Assembly (NCBI GenBank): GCA_964023275.1
Contig: OZ029914.1
Span: 31,689,351-31,753,350 of the forward strand
Length of the DNA: 64,000 nucleotides
DNA from: Norana najaformis
Taxonomy: Eukaryota > Annelida > Clitellata > Crassiclitellata > Hormogastridae
Direction: 5' to 3'
A program made the position numbers and the translations under genes. Below, one piece after another: positions 1 through 11,400 of this stretch. Every line of letters starts with the position of its first letter. Within the stretch, counting starts at the first letter, position 1. Under the pieces are notes generated by a model. That model was not told where the DNA came from. It worked only from the letters and a program-made list of their open reading frames with translations, and did no database searches.

Positions 1-390
1 GGTCAGTCTGTTATCGTCATCGTCGTCGTCATCATCATCATCATCGTCGTCATCATTATCGAGACCACACCTCCACCACACCGTGCGCCATCGTTGCTAC
101 CACCAAAAACACTACCACCACCAATACTACCACCACCGCCGCACCATCATCATTAACAACATAATCGTCATTGTCATCATCATGAGCATTACCAATTACC
201 AACAGCAATAACAACCACATCCATCGGCTCAGACCGCACGGATTGGACACCGTTCTATTCGGCGTTTCACAGAAGCACATTTTCAATGTTCATCATCATC
301 ATCATCATCATCATTATCACCACCACAACCATAAACCATGGGCTCAACGCCCGTAGGGTTATTTTGAGTGTTGCGAACTGTTAATTGTAG
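1..390. other. Intronic sequence upstream of the first visible lipoxygenase exon
   Basis: GTC/ATC triplet runs lie at about 1-60 and 286-318, and CCA-rich imperfect repeats lie between them. The stretch ends in a good splice acceptor (pyrimidine-containing tract, then TTGTAG at 385-390) feeding the exon at 391. I see no exon in it. The ORFs on either strand are low-complexity Asp/Val/Pro products of the triplet repeats. Confidence 0.7.
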
Positions 391-3300
391 GCGATCAACC
401 GGCGATCATCCCTCTGGCGATTCAACTGAACGAAGCTCAGACGCCATCTGGCGGTGAGCCTCTCATCTTCACGAAACGCGACGACATCGGAACCTACTCG
501 GACTGGATGGTGGCCAAGATGTGGGTGCGGGTGGCAGCCACGAACGCCCAGATAATCGGTTCCAACATCTCCAACCATCTGATAATGGAGCCCGTGGCAC
601 TGGCTCTCCTCCGCAACCTACCGGCCGTTCACCCGGTCCACAAGCTGCTTGTCCAACACCTCAAGGACATCGTCGCCATCAACGCCATCTATCGACAGCA
701 CGTGTTGCCGGTAGATGGTGCTCTGGCTGAGGTCCTTGCGATCGCCAAGGGAATCCACCTTCAGTACATGGCGAAACTAATCGGCGAATTCAACTTCAAC
801 TCCTTCGATGGCGAAAGGACGCTACGTCGACGCAAACTACTCACCGATGACGACATCCTACCAGGTGAGAGTTTTAATTGGAAGCAGATGAGCATTTTAT
901 TGGCTTAGTTTTAACCAGGCGAGAAATATAATTAGAACTAGGTGAGAATTATAATCATAGGTATAACCAGCTTAGACTTATAATTATGACCAGGTAAGAA
1001 TTATAATTATACCCAGGTAACAATTATAACTTTATAATATATATATATATATATATGATCGAATGGGAGTAATATGATCAAACCTGGATATGAATAAAGA
1101 ATTAAGTTAAATATATTGCAGATCTGGTATACAGAAATAATTTTTCCGCATTAGCAGTTATGAAAAGGCCAAGAGAATTAACTTACAGAAATCACTGAAG
1201 CAAATTAATTAATTAAGATAAGTTTAATAAAGACTGTTACAGGCAACCTTAGTTGGTTCGTTGGTCGACATTCTCGTGATGTGCAGGGTCTCCCATCATT
1301 TTACAGGATAGCTAAGATGAAACTGCTTTACAATCTGAGTAAATCTTCCTGAGTTCCTCTGAGTTAAGATTACTTGTGGTTGAAACTAAAACTGAATATA
1401 GCCATAGCTAATTATAGCTATGTTAATAGTCTTCTCACTGCCACTAAGTAACAGGTGACCCTAAGTAAGCGGAACTTCTGTTCCTTCTGGGTATGCCTTT
1501 TGCATCCTTGTCAATTGTATATGCTTGTAACATGTATCGTTTTTTTGAATTGGGATCAATAAACGAGATGAATGAATGAATGAATCTGTGAGCCTGAGGT
1601 AAGTTCCGCATGAATGCTCAGATTTAAAAATTATGCGAGTATGATCTTGATCTCAGAATGTCAGAGAGAAGGGTGACACCTGTTTCAGGCTACTGGCTGC
1701 GAGACGACCTGTTGCGTCACTGGGCGGCAATCAAGGACTTTGTTTCCGAGATCATCGGCGTCTACTATAAGACAGACTCTGATGTGGCGTCGGATCCAGA
1801 ACTCAAGAACTTCACTGAGGACCTGCGTCAGAATGGTGGACTGCCTTCGGTCGTAAGTGCAACGATGACTATGATGACAACGACAGAGAAGAAGATGACT
1901 CTGACCAATGACGAAGACGACAACGAAAATGATGATAATGATGATGGCGACACTGAAGACGATAATGGAAGATCCTTATTGCAGTGGAATCTGAAGATCC
2001 CAAGTCCAAGACTTCATTCAGCGAGACGGTTATGACGACTATGTTGCAGTGTCTTTACGGCGACCATGAAGATACATGTCATTGTACATGTTTTTCTATA
2101 GCTACTATATGGGTTCGACCCTGCTCATTTTTCAATGAATTGATTGGGTGAGAACCTTGACCACCGCTGCTCGTCTGAATGGGCATCACACCATTTAAAC
2201 CCCGTGCATGGACCGTGCTAATCTCTTAACTATCCCTGCTATTGATATGCGAACAGGCATTCTCACGCACAGAGGCGCCTTGACGTACGCTTCAACCAAT
2301 GTAGCTAACCAGGCAGCGTAGTAGCTGGTTTTATCTGAAGAAAATCGTAAAATTACCTTTTGAGCAAAATTTAAATAATGATACCGATGCCTATTAATTA
2401 GACCTTATTGATAATAATGATAATGCTTGATTATTGTAAGGGCGACTTGTAAGTCCAACAACTGCTGTGATGAAAATAATAGCAGTCGTAGACTCGTATG
2501 TGATCATCTTTCATTCTTCCTCGAAAAGGGATAAGTAAGAATTCATTTTGAAGACAAACTTGAATGTTTGTTGTAGGTTTCACCTGAGACCATTGATGAA
2601 TTGATCCAGTTCGTAGCTACCGTAATTTACACGTGAGATTCATAGTCGTTGTCTTACTTGCTTAGGCTCAGAAATGTAATGTAATGTCAACTAGCAGCAG
2701 CAGCATCTGATATTTCTTTACCATTTCCATTGATCAAATCTTCGTCTGTCTTTCCCCACGCAGCAATTTAAAATATGTGCCCTAGTATACCTCGTGTGTG
2801 AGACCCTCATGCTGAAGACCGAACGGAATCTAGAACCCAGTCTGTGCTCAATTGATTCAAGGCACATACGAAAATGTGCTCTATTGATTCAAGGCACATA
2901 AGAATGAGGAATTTCTAGTAGGTCTACTGCTTGGTACAAAACTCTTTTTACAGGGATAAACTTTTATCCCGAAATATTCTAAGCAACCCAGAGAGAAGAA
3001 TCATAAGTTTAGCTTTTACTAAGAATAATTGATTTGAATTAGTAATTGTGTTATATGTAAGCCTATGATGAATCAAAGGCCTATGCTATGTAAAATAAAG
3101 GATGCTTAATTAGGCAAGAGTAGGCCTACATGATACAACTTATGACCTTGTACAAGTTGTATATATATATTATATGTACATTTGTATGAATGTATGTTTG
3201 TATTTATGTATGTATATATAGGCCTATGTATGTATGTGTACGTGTGTATGTCTTTGCTGGTTGTATAGGCATATTGAATAACATACCAGTTTCAGGTTAA

Positions 3301-4030
3301 ACTGGTTTTATTGCCTAAGCTATCTACAAGCGAAACAGAACTCCTAAATTAACAAAACGTCGGCCTCAAAGGGCGAGAAAACCAGCAGAAATCTCGTGAA
3401 GAGAAACGATGTTCACCAAGAGTCGGTAACGAAAAACGGCTCAGAAAGAACCAAAACGACCCCGAAAACCAAGCAAGTCATCCACTCAGGAAGACTAAAC
3501 ACGAATTTTCGAGAGAGACTGGCAACAACACGACCACGCAGGATCAATCTAAAATCCAGTCTGAACAAAATTAAGCACAATACCTCTATGTACTGTCGGA
3601 TTTCCCACCAAAATGTATAGAAGGCGTGAAACGTACGAGCCTGTCTTTAGCAGTGTGTGTTTATGCATATATATCTGGTTATTTATACTGTGCCTTTTAA
3701 ATAAACCTCACAAAGGGGTTAATTAGTATGAGTTTGTCTGATTCAGCGTGCGTCTATAATGGGCATCTGTGTGTTGTAGGTGTACCTCCCACCAGGCGGC
3801 GGTCAGTCGAGGCCTTCTGGACACGTTCGCCTACTGCCCCAACTCACCGCCTTGCATGATGAAACCACCGCCGACGGCCAGACACCCCAAGGGATACACG
3901 GAGCAAGAGATGAAGGATATGCTGCCCAATCCAGATCATGTCGAACGATTCATCGGATTCGTTATGTTGCTCTTCGGAGGATACAAACCAGCTGAGGTAT
4001 ACTGACCGCAGTCGTCGTTATCATCGTCGA

Positions 4031-4120
<90 letters not shown>

Positions 4121-4651
4121 AGTTGTCGTCATGAGCACCTTCACCGTTACCATATATTAGAGTCGTTAAATGAGTACACACTTAAGAAGCGTCAAACACC
4201 TGCAAGCTGTGGCTTATTGTCAGACATTTAGGGTAAGGCTGTACATTGACACCAGTTTACTAAAGCCATATTGGCTATAATATACCAAAATGCCTGATAA
4301 TAATGAAAAAGCTTATTTAATTATGCGGATTCTTACCCTCTATTCACACAACCCTTAGTAGCTTTATTAATTAATAACAGCAAATATAGTCTAATTAAGT
4401 AAGAGTTGGCTTTAATTCAGTCGAATGCCTTACGCGTACCTCTTATGTACAATTTTCTTCTTCATTTCCAGGTTGCCCTCGGAAGTTATCCAGATCGATA
4501 TTTTTCGGAAGCACCGTGCCTGATTGCCATCGAGAACTTCCGTCAGAGACTGCGTCAGGTGTCGGAGGACATTCGACTGCGCAATGCGAACATCGACTGT
4601 CCCTTCGAGTACCTTCTACCGAACAAGGTCCACCAGTGTTTCACCGTCTGA
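391..4651 (+). CDS. Lipoxygenase-like protein lacking all iron ligands (3' five exons; 5' end off window)
   Basis: Exons are 391-864, 1689-1852, 2577-2632, 3780-3996 and 4472-4651 (stop TGA). All junctions are GT-AG with matching phases, giving 362 codons. The protein aligns end to end with the catalytic domain of animal 5-lipoxygenase-type enzymes: an AKMWVR helix, RNLPAVHPVHKLL, RDDLLRHW, DPELKNF, then PNSPPCMMKPPPTA and a C-terminal exon starting VALGSYPDRYF. Active lipoxygenases bind non-haem iron through His-x4-His, a later His, an Asn or His four residues on, and the C-terminal Ile. Here the first helix reads ATNAQIIGSNISNHL, with no His at either position and one residue deleted. The later segment reads SHQAAVSRG, where His-Ala-Ala-Val-Asn is expected, so the His is Gln and the Asn is Ser. 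The protein ends in Val. Dioxygenase activity is therefore unlikely. The open frame argues for a retained non-catalytic role. The N-terminal PLAT domain would lie outside the window. Confidence 0.93.
1480..1585 (+). mobile_element. Possible LINE 3' end with (GAAT)n tail, in a lipoxygenase intron
   Basis: A stretch reading TTGGGATCAATAAACGAG is followed by a run of GAATGAATGAAT. This resembles the 3' terminus of non-LTR retrotransposons, which often end in a short tandem repeat. No coding remnant is visible upstream, so the call is tentative. Confidence 0.4.
2098..2235 (+). mobile_element. Interspersed repeat family B, copy 1 (lipoxygenase intron)
   Basis: It shares a ~140-bp consensus with copies at 18347, 31600 and 33650, and a short reversed copy at 7850. 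The shared core runs from a TATAGC start through TCGACCCTGCTCATTTTTCA, then a GGGTGAGAACCTT-like block, to CCGTGCATGGACCGTGCTA. It has no ORF and no recognised A or B box. It is a short non-autonomous repeat of unknown class. Confidence 0.75.
4031..4120 (+). repeat. Perfect (CAT)30 microsatellite in lipoxygenase intron
   Basis: Thirty uninterrupted CAT units begin 34 bp after the donor site of the fourth visible exon. The poly-His, poly-Met and poly-Asp ORFs over it are artefacts of the triplet repeat. Confidence 0.97.
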
Positions 4652-5484
4652 ACGATCATGCAACGATCACTAACCATCTTCACTTAATCACTCACTAGCT
4701 GCCTTATACAAGGCACCGTTTGGCGCTTGGCAACACTAATATAGGTAGCCTCTCTGCACCGGCTTAACATGAGCTTAATGAGCACATCGAAGACACTAAA
4801 AAGAAAACATTGTGCGCTGCTTCTTAGAAATAACAGCGCGCTAAAAAATTAAAGAGAATCCAAAACTTGCTAGAATTATCGCATCGGGATTTTTACACTA
4901 CAGTGACTTTACTAAGGATGCGTATCACATGCGCAAAAATACAGCAACGACGTAGCAGGACATCTGGCTTTTGTTCAAGCTTTATACTGCACACAAACAT
5001 TCTTTGCATGTTGATGATACTCGGCGCTGTTTAGCCACTATGTTTTCTTTTAATTTGAAAAGTTTGTTCATTTTCAGATTGTTAAACGATTTAATGGAGT
5101 GCCTATATATGTTATTTTAGTAACAAGCTAACATTAACACAGCGTATAAACCAAAAGGACTTGATTTATTTGTATCTAGTGTATCGCTTAACCTGTGTTT
5201 ATTTGGTTCAGCTGACTTACGGAAAATGCTTGAAGTTTACAGTTACTTATAAGACATGCTGTTTTAGTAATGTAGGCTTATAAATCTTTACGATATTTTG
5301 TTAATGCAGTTTGTGATGAAGCGAGAAGAAATTTATTTGGCTGTTTAGATTTATATTGTAAATTAAATGGCTATTTTGCGGGTTCTCGTTGTTGTCTTTG
5401 TTAGGCTTCAGACCTACAATGTAGGTATATTAGGCCATTCAGTTTAGTGGCCCACGTACCTTCGGTAGATGAGGACTGGTCTAA

Positions 5485-5660
5485 TCGTAATCATAAACTT
5501 GAGATTTCTACAGCGCCAGACGAAAGCTAAGTGAGGGAACAAGATTATTCACAGGCGCTCAGACAAAACAAAATCGATGGACAGGAAGTTCAGATTCGGT
5601 TCCAGGTCAAGATCCAGGACCTTCTGACAGGACGAGGAACTCTCCAGGCAGACAATGAGG
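5485..5660 (-). mobile_element. Interspersed repeat family A, copy 1
   Basis: The plus strand reads a degenerate (CGTAAT) run, GAGATTTCTACAGCGCC, CACAGGCGCTCAGACAAAAC and GGTTCCAGGTCAAGATCCA. This order is shared with eight other copies. The strand call assumes the hexamer run is the 3' tail, as in the LINE end at 59450. It is short and non-coding. Confidence 0.75.
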
Positions 5661-5785
5661 TAGATAAGCTCTATGGCAAACACTGAGGGGCTACGCTCGT
5701 GTATCCGGCTACGTATATGCAGCACTTTGTGAGATACAAGCGCTATATAGTAACTGTCTAGATAACTAACTTATTAAACTAACCA

Positions 5786-5890
5786 TAATCGTAATCGTAG
5801 TCGTAATCCCGAGATTTCTACAGCGCCCAACGAAAGCCAAGTCACGGTGACCTTCTTATACACAGGCGCTCAGTCAAAACAAAATTCATA
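5786..5890 (-). mobile_element. Interspersed repeat family A, copy 2 (truncated)
   Basis: It has the tail (CGTAAT)n and the core CCGAGATTTCTACAGCGCC through GGCGCTCAGTCAAAACAAAA, then stops before the GGTCAAGATCC block. It lies 125 bp from copy 1 in the same orientation. Confidence 0.75.
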
Positions 5891-6701
5891 AGAGTGGTTG
5901 AGAAAGGGGGCGCAATATTGCCATGGTCGATGTTTAATGTCACCAAAAATTTCTGACGACCTCTTCAATTCATCCACTTTATTCCACCGAATGGAGAAAA
6001 CATTTCCACAACATCTTGCCTGTTCTTGTCGTACTCTCGAACATAAAAATTATAATTTTTATCATACACGCTTTCTAATTTAATGCGCCATGTTTGTTGG
6101 CATCTCTGTCGGCGCTCAACGAATAGCTTCGGACAGCAGAGCAGAGACCCGCTCTCACGGCCAGTTTCGTTTGGCCTACACCTAGTCCTCAGCTGACCAA
6201 CAGTTGCCTTCAATGGTGCAGTGCGGGCCCACTATAAACCTAGTGAATGTGGTTGTCTGAGCTGGAACGTGTCGACCTCCTGATCTCCACCGACCTCCTG
6301 ATCTCCAAGTTCAAAAGACAAAATAGCCCATACATTAAACTATAGCTATACATTAAACCCTGGATGTTCCCAGTCAGTGAGCACTAGGAATTAGGAATTC
6401 AGTGTAGTTGTCAAATGCTAGAGTAGACCACATGTTGAGCATAGCCCGTTTCTTAACAATTACTTTTTCATGTTGTTAAAACACTATTCTTTATTAAATA
6501 ATTTTAAAATAAAATGAAAGCAGATGTTTGAAAAACTTTCTTGACATGCATTTCTACCCGTGCCAACCGTAGCCAAACCGATTGGATAATGACTTTATGT
6601 CACATGCTATTAGCGATCGGGAAATCATGGATTCGGTTCTGCTAGAACTGCACCAACTCTGCAATTCGGAGAGGTTCTCTTTCTGGGCCTGCACTTCACG
6701 T

Positions 6702-6832
6702 TTCAGGATCTGTAGGCCGTTTCGGCCTACGTTTCGGCCTACGTTCGGCCTACGTTCGGCCTACGTTTCGGCCTACGTTTCAGGATCTGTAGACCGTTTC
6801 GGCCTATGTTTCAGGATCTGTGGGCCGTCTGT
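6702..6832 (+). repeat. Minisatellite of 11-12 bp units based on TTCGGCCTACGT
   Basis: Several units of TTCGGCCTACGT (some lacking one T) are flanked by three copies of the longer phrase TTTCAGGATCTGT. The unit contains GGCCTA, related to the octamer TAGGCCTA scattered elsewhere in the window. Confidence 0.85.
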
Positions 6833-7321
6833 CGTTGAACAGCATAAATCTGAAACGTGGGAACATCCGGGTGCACAGCTGTTTCCCCTAGTTAACCTTA
6901 GAGTGGTCGGCCGGTGAACGTACGTACCGTGTGCACTTGCGTCACGATTGCCTACATTTTGGACGCATAGGCCAGTGTGCCAGTTGGGTGACATGTCAGA
7001 TACAGCTGGACATAATCAGCGTATTGGTGAACCCACGCTCCTACAGCCAGTCGTATACAGAATGTACAATAGCGGCCGAAGGACAGCCCTGTAGGACACC
7101 AAATGAAACTGATGCCTATGCCGATCTCATGGTTCGCCCTTCGAGACAAGAAAGACCATACAGTATGTGACAGTAGTGTACCTCAGCAAGGCTAATTAAA
7201 TATGCCATTGAAAATAACAGCGGGCAGCCGCTGGACTGTCCGTTAACCTCATAAGTGCGTCATCTATTAATTAAGCAATATCGAACGCCGTGCTCACGTC
7301 CAGAAGAGCAAGCAGGTAACA

Positions 7322-7430
7322 TGTCACACATGTATGCATGCATACATACATGAATGCATACACTTGCATACATGCGTACACGCCGTACACACATACATAA
7401 ATACATACATGCATACATACATACAGTACT
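7322..7430 (+). repeat. CATA/CATG-rich simple repeat
   Basis: Imperfect alternation of CATA, CATG and ACAC tetranucleotides, open in several frames only because of the repeat. Confidence 0.85.
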
Positions 7431-7849
7431 GCACCCGCAGGGGATGTCCACTTGGTTCCCATGTCGCATATAGCCTGCTGAGTTTGGGGATGCCAAAATC
7501 ATCCCACTTGACAATCAAAGTGCTGTGCCATAGAGGGCGCCTTTGATGCCAACGGTCAAAATTTTATGAGTCCCACAGGGTTTGCACACGTGGGTCCCAC
7601 AAAAAGTGTCCATGACTGTTGGATCCGTTTTAAGCCTCACAAAGGCGCCATCTTGGACCCATTATGAATCCTCTTGAACTTGTCGCCTGCAGTCGTCACG
7701 ACTTTCGTTTTTTGCTTGCATGACGGATCAGCTTATCTTAAGTTTATAGCTTATACCGCGACGCGGTAGCTGAGCTCACAACTTGTTTGCTAAATTACGA
7801 TTTTGTTTAGGCTACTGACCAGTTGTAGGCTATAGGCTTCCCTTCATTC

Positions 7850-7886
7850 ATTGAAAAATGAGCTGGGTCGAGGCCATACGGTTGAA
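7850..7886 (-). mobile_element. Interspersed repeat family B, short reversed fragment
   Basis: The reverse complement reads TATGGCCTCGACCCAGCTCA followed by TTTTTCAATGAA, matching the start of the family B consensus. Confidence 0.6.
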
Positions 7887-7978
7887 ATAGAAGAAAGTGT
7901 ACATTAACATTAACATCTACATTTATAAGCCTCCCTAATATGCCCGTATTCTTGCAAGTAAGAATAGCTAATCATAAC

Positions 7979-8080
7979 CATGATCGTAATCGTAATCTCG
8001 AGATTTCTACAGCGCTCAACGAAAGCTAAGTCGCGGGAACCAGCTTATTCACAGGCGCTCAGTCAAAACAAAATGATGAC
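7979..8080 (-). mobile_element. Interspersed repeat family A, copy 3
   Basis: The hexamer-rich CGTAATCGTAATCTCGAG start is followed by ATTTCTACAGCGCTCAACGA and GGCGCTCAGTCAAAACAAAA. It is truncated after the CAAAACAAAAT block, like copy 2. Confidence 0.75.
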
Positions 8081-8484
8081 GCCCTTCGAATGCTACCAAC
8101 AAAAGTAACAATGATATCAACACAAATCATAGGCGTGAGTAAGAGAAAAGGGAAGCGAGCAATTCGCATGTCGCTCGACTACTGAGGAAAGGCGTTACAT
8201 AAAGCCTTGATTGATTTCAGATCTAGACATCCTTGACTGTAGTCTCGTTGCTTGCAGTGCTGCATTGTGGGATTTATGTTGAGGTGGAGTGTTATGGGGA
8301 CCGATTCGTCTATAGAGAACGATCTCAGTTTTGCATTTAGATATCTTTGCATTCGTCATATGAGCAATACATATAATTTCTGGATTAATTAATTATCTGT
8401 CGGTTTGCGTGGACGGGTAATTTACTGTCATTGGTTGTCGTCAGTGTTTGTGTTCCGGTGTTTTGAAGGAGGTGCCTGCCTGCA

Positions 8485-11400
8485 ATGTCTCCGTTGGCAT
8501 CGATGAAGCAGAAGAAGAAGCGAATCAGAGCGGTTCAGCAGAAGTTACGGGTTTTTCGGGCAAAGGAACCACTCCTCAGCGTCCTCATGTGGGGTGTCAA
8601 TTACTCGGTAAATATGGTTTAGTCGTCACTGACTTGTGCCATGTTAGGGTATGTTTTGTGCTTATTCGTAAATAGGAGGAGTAACAGCAGAATTACGAGA
8701 TGAGGTTATGAGACTTCTGACGACCTAAAATGTTGGGATATTTAGGAACGCGTTTGAGAATCTTTTGGAAATTTAGAAGGGTTACTTAGAAGAGGAAGAA
8801 AACAAGAAGAACATTTTCAGGAGGGGTGTGGTTTAATTTTTTCATACTCGTGGCTGCCTCTCAGGGTTAGCTTAAGGGGGGGGGGCTCTTCTGTCCAGTT
8901 CAGGTGGATATTTCATTGTTCTTGCAGATTAATGAACTTGGTAATGTGACAATTCCAGTGATGCTAATGCCAGATGACTTTAAGTCTTACATCAAGATAC
9001 GAAATGACAACCACCTCTTCAACAAGTCAGTCTCATAATAATCTGCTTGCTATTCATCCTAGTGTTTCTTTCTGAAACTTTCTGTTTCGTGGTGTATATT
9101 AGACACAAAGAATTGTTTTTATTTGGCCTTCTGTTTGTCTTACCATTCTTTGGGGATTGCTGAGCAAATGGATGTTGCCATTAATTAGTGATATTAAAAT
9201 CATGTTATAAAGGGGAATTGTGAATACACCTTTGTTTGTTTCATGACCCAATGATGAAGTGATAGTAAATCCCAACCTCACCGTAACATTGTTCATTATA
9301 ATACAAATTTTGATATAACTTGGTTAAGGACATGGATTCCAAATTTGGTTGAGCTTTAAAAAAATTACCTACTTATAATACAATCTCATTATAATGTGGT
9401 TTTTGATATAGTTTCCAAAGATGACAGCATAAGGAGGTTCTGGTGTATCTGCCATTGTTAAGGAACTTATGAACCCTTATGGAGTCATTGCTGGCATCAC
9501 TCTGAATTATGTTGCATTCATTTGTTGATCAAATAAGATACAGACCACAGTTACTCATACCAACTTGCAAATGAAGATACAGTGAGAAGCAGCTGTCTTC
9601 ACTTGGAACTAGAACCTGTAATTAGTTGATATTTATTCTGAAAGTAGTCAGTAGATTTTTTATATTATGATGTTCAGATGCAAAGAAATTCAATCAATCA
9701 AATCAGTCAGTCAAATTGTTTATTGAATCACCAACAACCAACAATCTGAACAGTTACAACAGTTTCACCTAAAATATCACAAGTGCTGGTGTCAAAGGGC
9801 AATCCAGAAGGGACAGATGTCTCACTGTAGTAGGGTTACCCTCTCATATAATTGATATACAGGCGGTTAATGCTGGCGTCAAAGGGCAATCCAGAAGGGA
9901 CAGATGTCTCACTGTAGTAGGGTTACCCTCTCATATAATTGATATACAGGCGGTTAATGCTGGCGTCAAAGGGCAATCCAGAAGGGACAGGTGTCTCACT
10001 GTAGTAGGGTTACCCTCTCATATAATTGATTTACAGGTGGTTAATGCAGTACGGCTCGTATACTCATAAGTGATTCAAGGTCAAGATTAATTTTATACAA
10101 AATAAACCCGAACAGTGCAGTGCAAAGTGAAACTGATAAATCATGTGAACAATTTAAATCTGCGAGAACAGTAAGTGGCGTTTCAAATGTGCCTTAAAGA
10201 GATCAAGGCCAGGAACTTGAGTGAGGTCAGGAGGAAGAGTATTTCACAATTTAGGGCCTGAGCATTTTATAGAGAACTTCATTACATTACTATGAGCCCC
10301 ATACAAAAAAATTGTCCACAGATTTGCTCTAAACATTGCATCTTAAAGGTTAATTGGAACATTTTTAATTTTAATGCTGCAATTGCCTCAGAAATGGGAA
10401 TTATCAGCTAAAACTTGTATGAAATTGTTGAATTTACAAATAAAATGCAAAATAATAAAAAAATCAAAATATAACTACTGCTTTGGCTAATTTTTATGAT
10501 TTCTGGGATAAAGATAAACTGAAAAATTGTTCCTGAATATGCTGCAGATTCAAAGCGGCATGACCAATTTTTAGGTTTTGTAGCTTCAATCAAAGGGAAA
10601 ATTGGATTATTTTCAGTTTTCAGTTTTGAAATATATTTTAAAATAAAAGTTCTCTTCAAATTCAACTACTCAAATAAAATTGCTTTGACCTAACTGCAAG
10701 TGTGATAACTTTCTCTGCATGTATACTGATTAAATCAGCTTTACAAATGATGTATGGTATTTGTAGAGAGCAAGTTAAGCTAAATCATAATATTGAAATG
10801 GAGAGTTTGATAGCAGTAACAGAACCCAGCACTTGCTAAAGCATGAAATCTGGTACTGGTTTTTATATGACCCTTTGTACATCTATACTGTTAGACTGAT
10901 TGACTATAAATTTGTAATGTGTGAGTATGTTGTTGGCAGAATCTAAAATTGGACCAAGTTTGATAGCAATCTGGGTATTGTGAGCCCCAACAATAACTGT
11001 TGAGATCTTAAAATTAAGCCTGCAATGGACCTATACATGTAAATGAATTTGTTTAATGAAGAAACTGGAAAGATGAAATCATGTCTTGGTGTATAAATAT
11101 ATTTAGAATCATTGTATGCATTTAATATATATTATATATTTTCTGTTAGCAGGCAGATTGTCACAGCTAGCTAGTATTGCTATAATTTCTGAATCTTACT
11201 GACAGTGTAGATGAGCAGTTGTAATGTTTGAAAGTATTTGCACTTAATTTTTGCTGTTATACATGTGTCATTTGTGTTGTGTTGCCATTCACACTCATTC
11301 TTAAATTGTGAAGTTTTTTCTTACATTAATTAAGGTTTATGCATTTTCATGATAAGATGCGTGATCATTTTCAACATGAAGTAGAATTATTTTAATGATG

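Larger units (their letters stand above)
4652..8484. other. Intergenic interval between lipoxygenase-like gene and PIP4K2
   Basis: No coding exon was recognised. The lipoxygenase 3' UTR must end early in this interval. The only candidate polyadenylation hexamer nearby is a variant ATTAAA at 4848-4853. The rest holds family A repeats (5485, 5786, 7979), a family B fragment (7850), a 12-bp minisatellite (6702-6832) and CATA-rich DNA. The PIP4K2 promoter and 5' UTR should lie in the last few hundred bases, but I see no TATA box. Confidence 0.6.

Noticed and set aside
3396-3620. 74-aa Lys/Arg/Thr-rich ORF in a lipoxygenase intron
   Set aside because: Lies between two well-defined coding exons, lacks splice sites matching the frame, and has no counterpart in the lipoxygenase family.
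3936-4231. Poly-His, poly-Met and poly-Asp ORFs
   Set aside because: Pure translation of the (CAT)30 intronic microsatellite in different frames.
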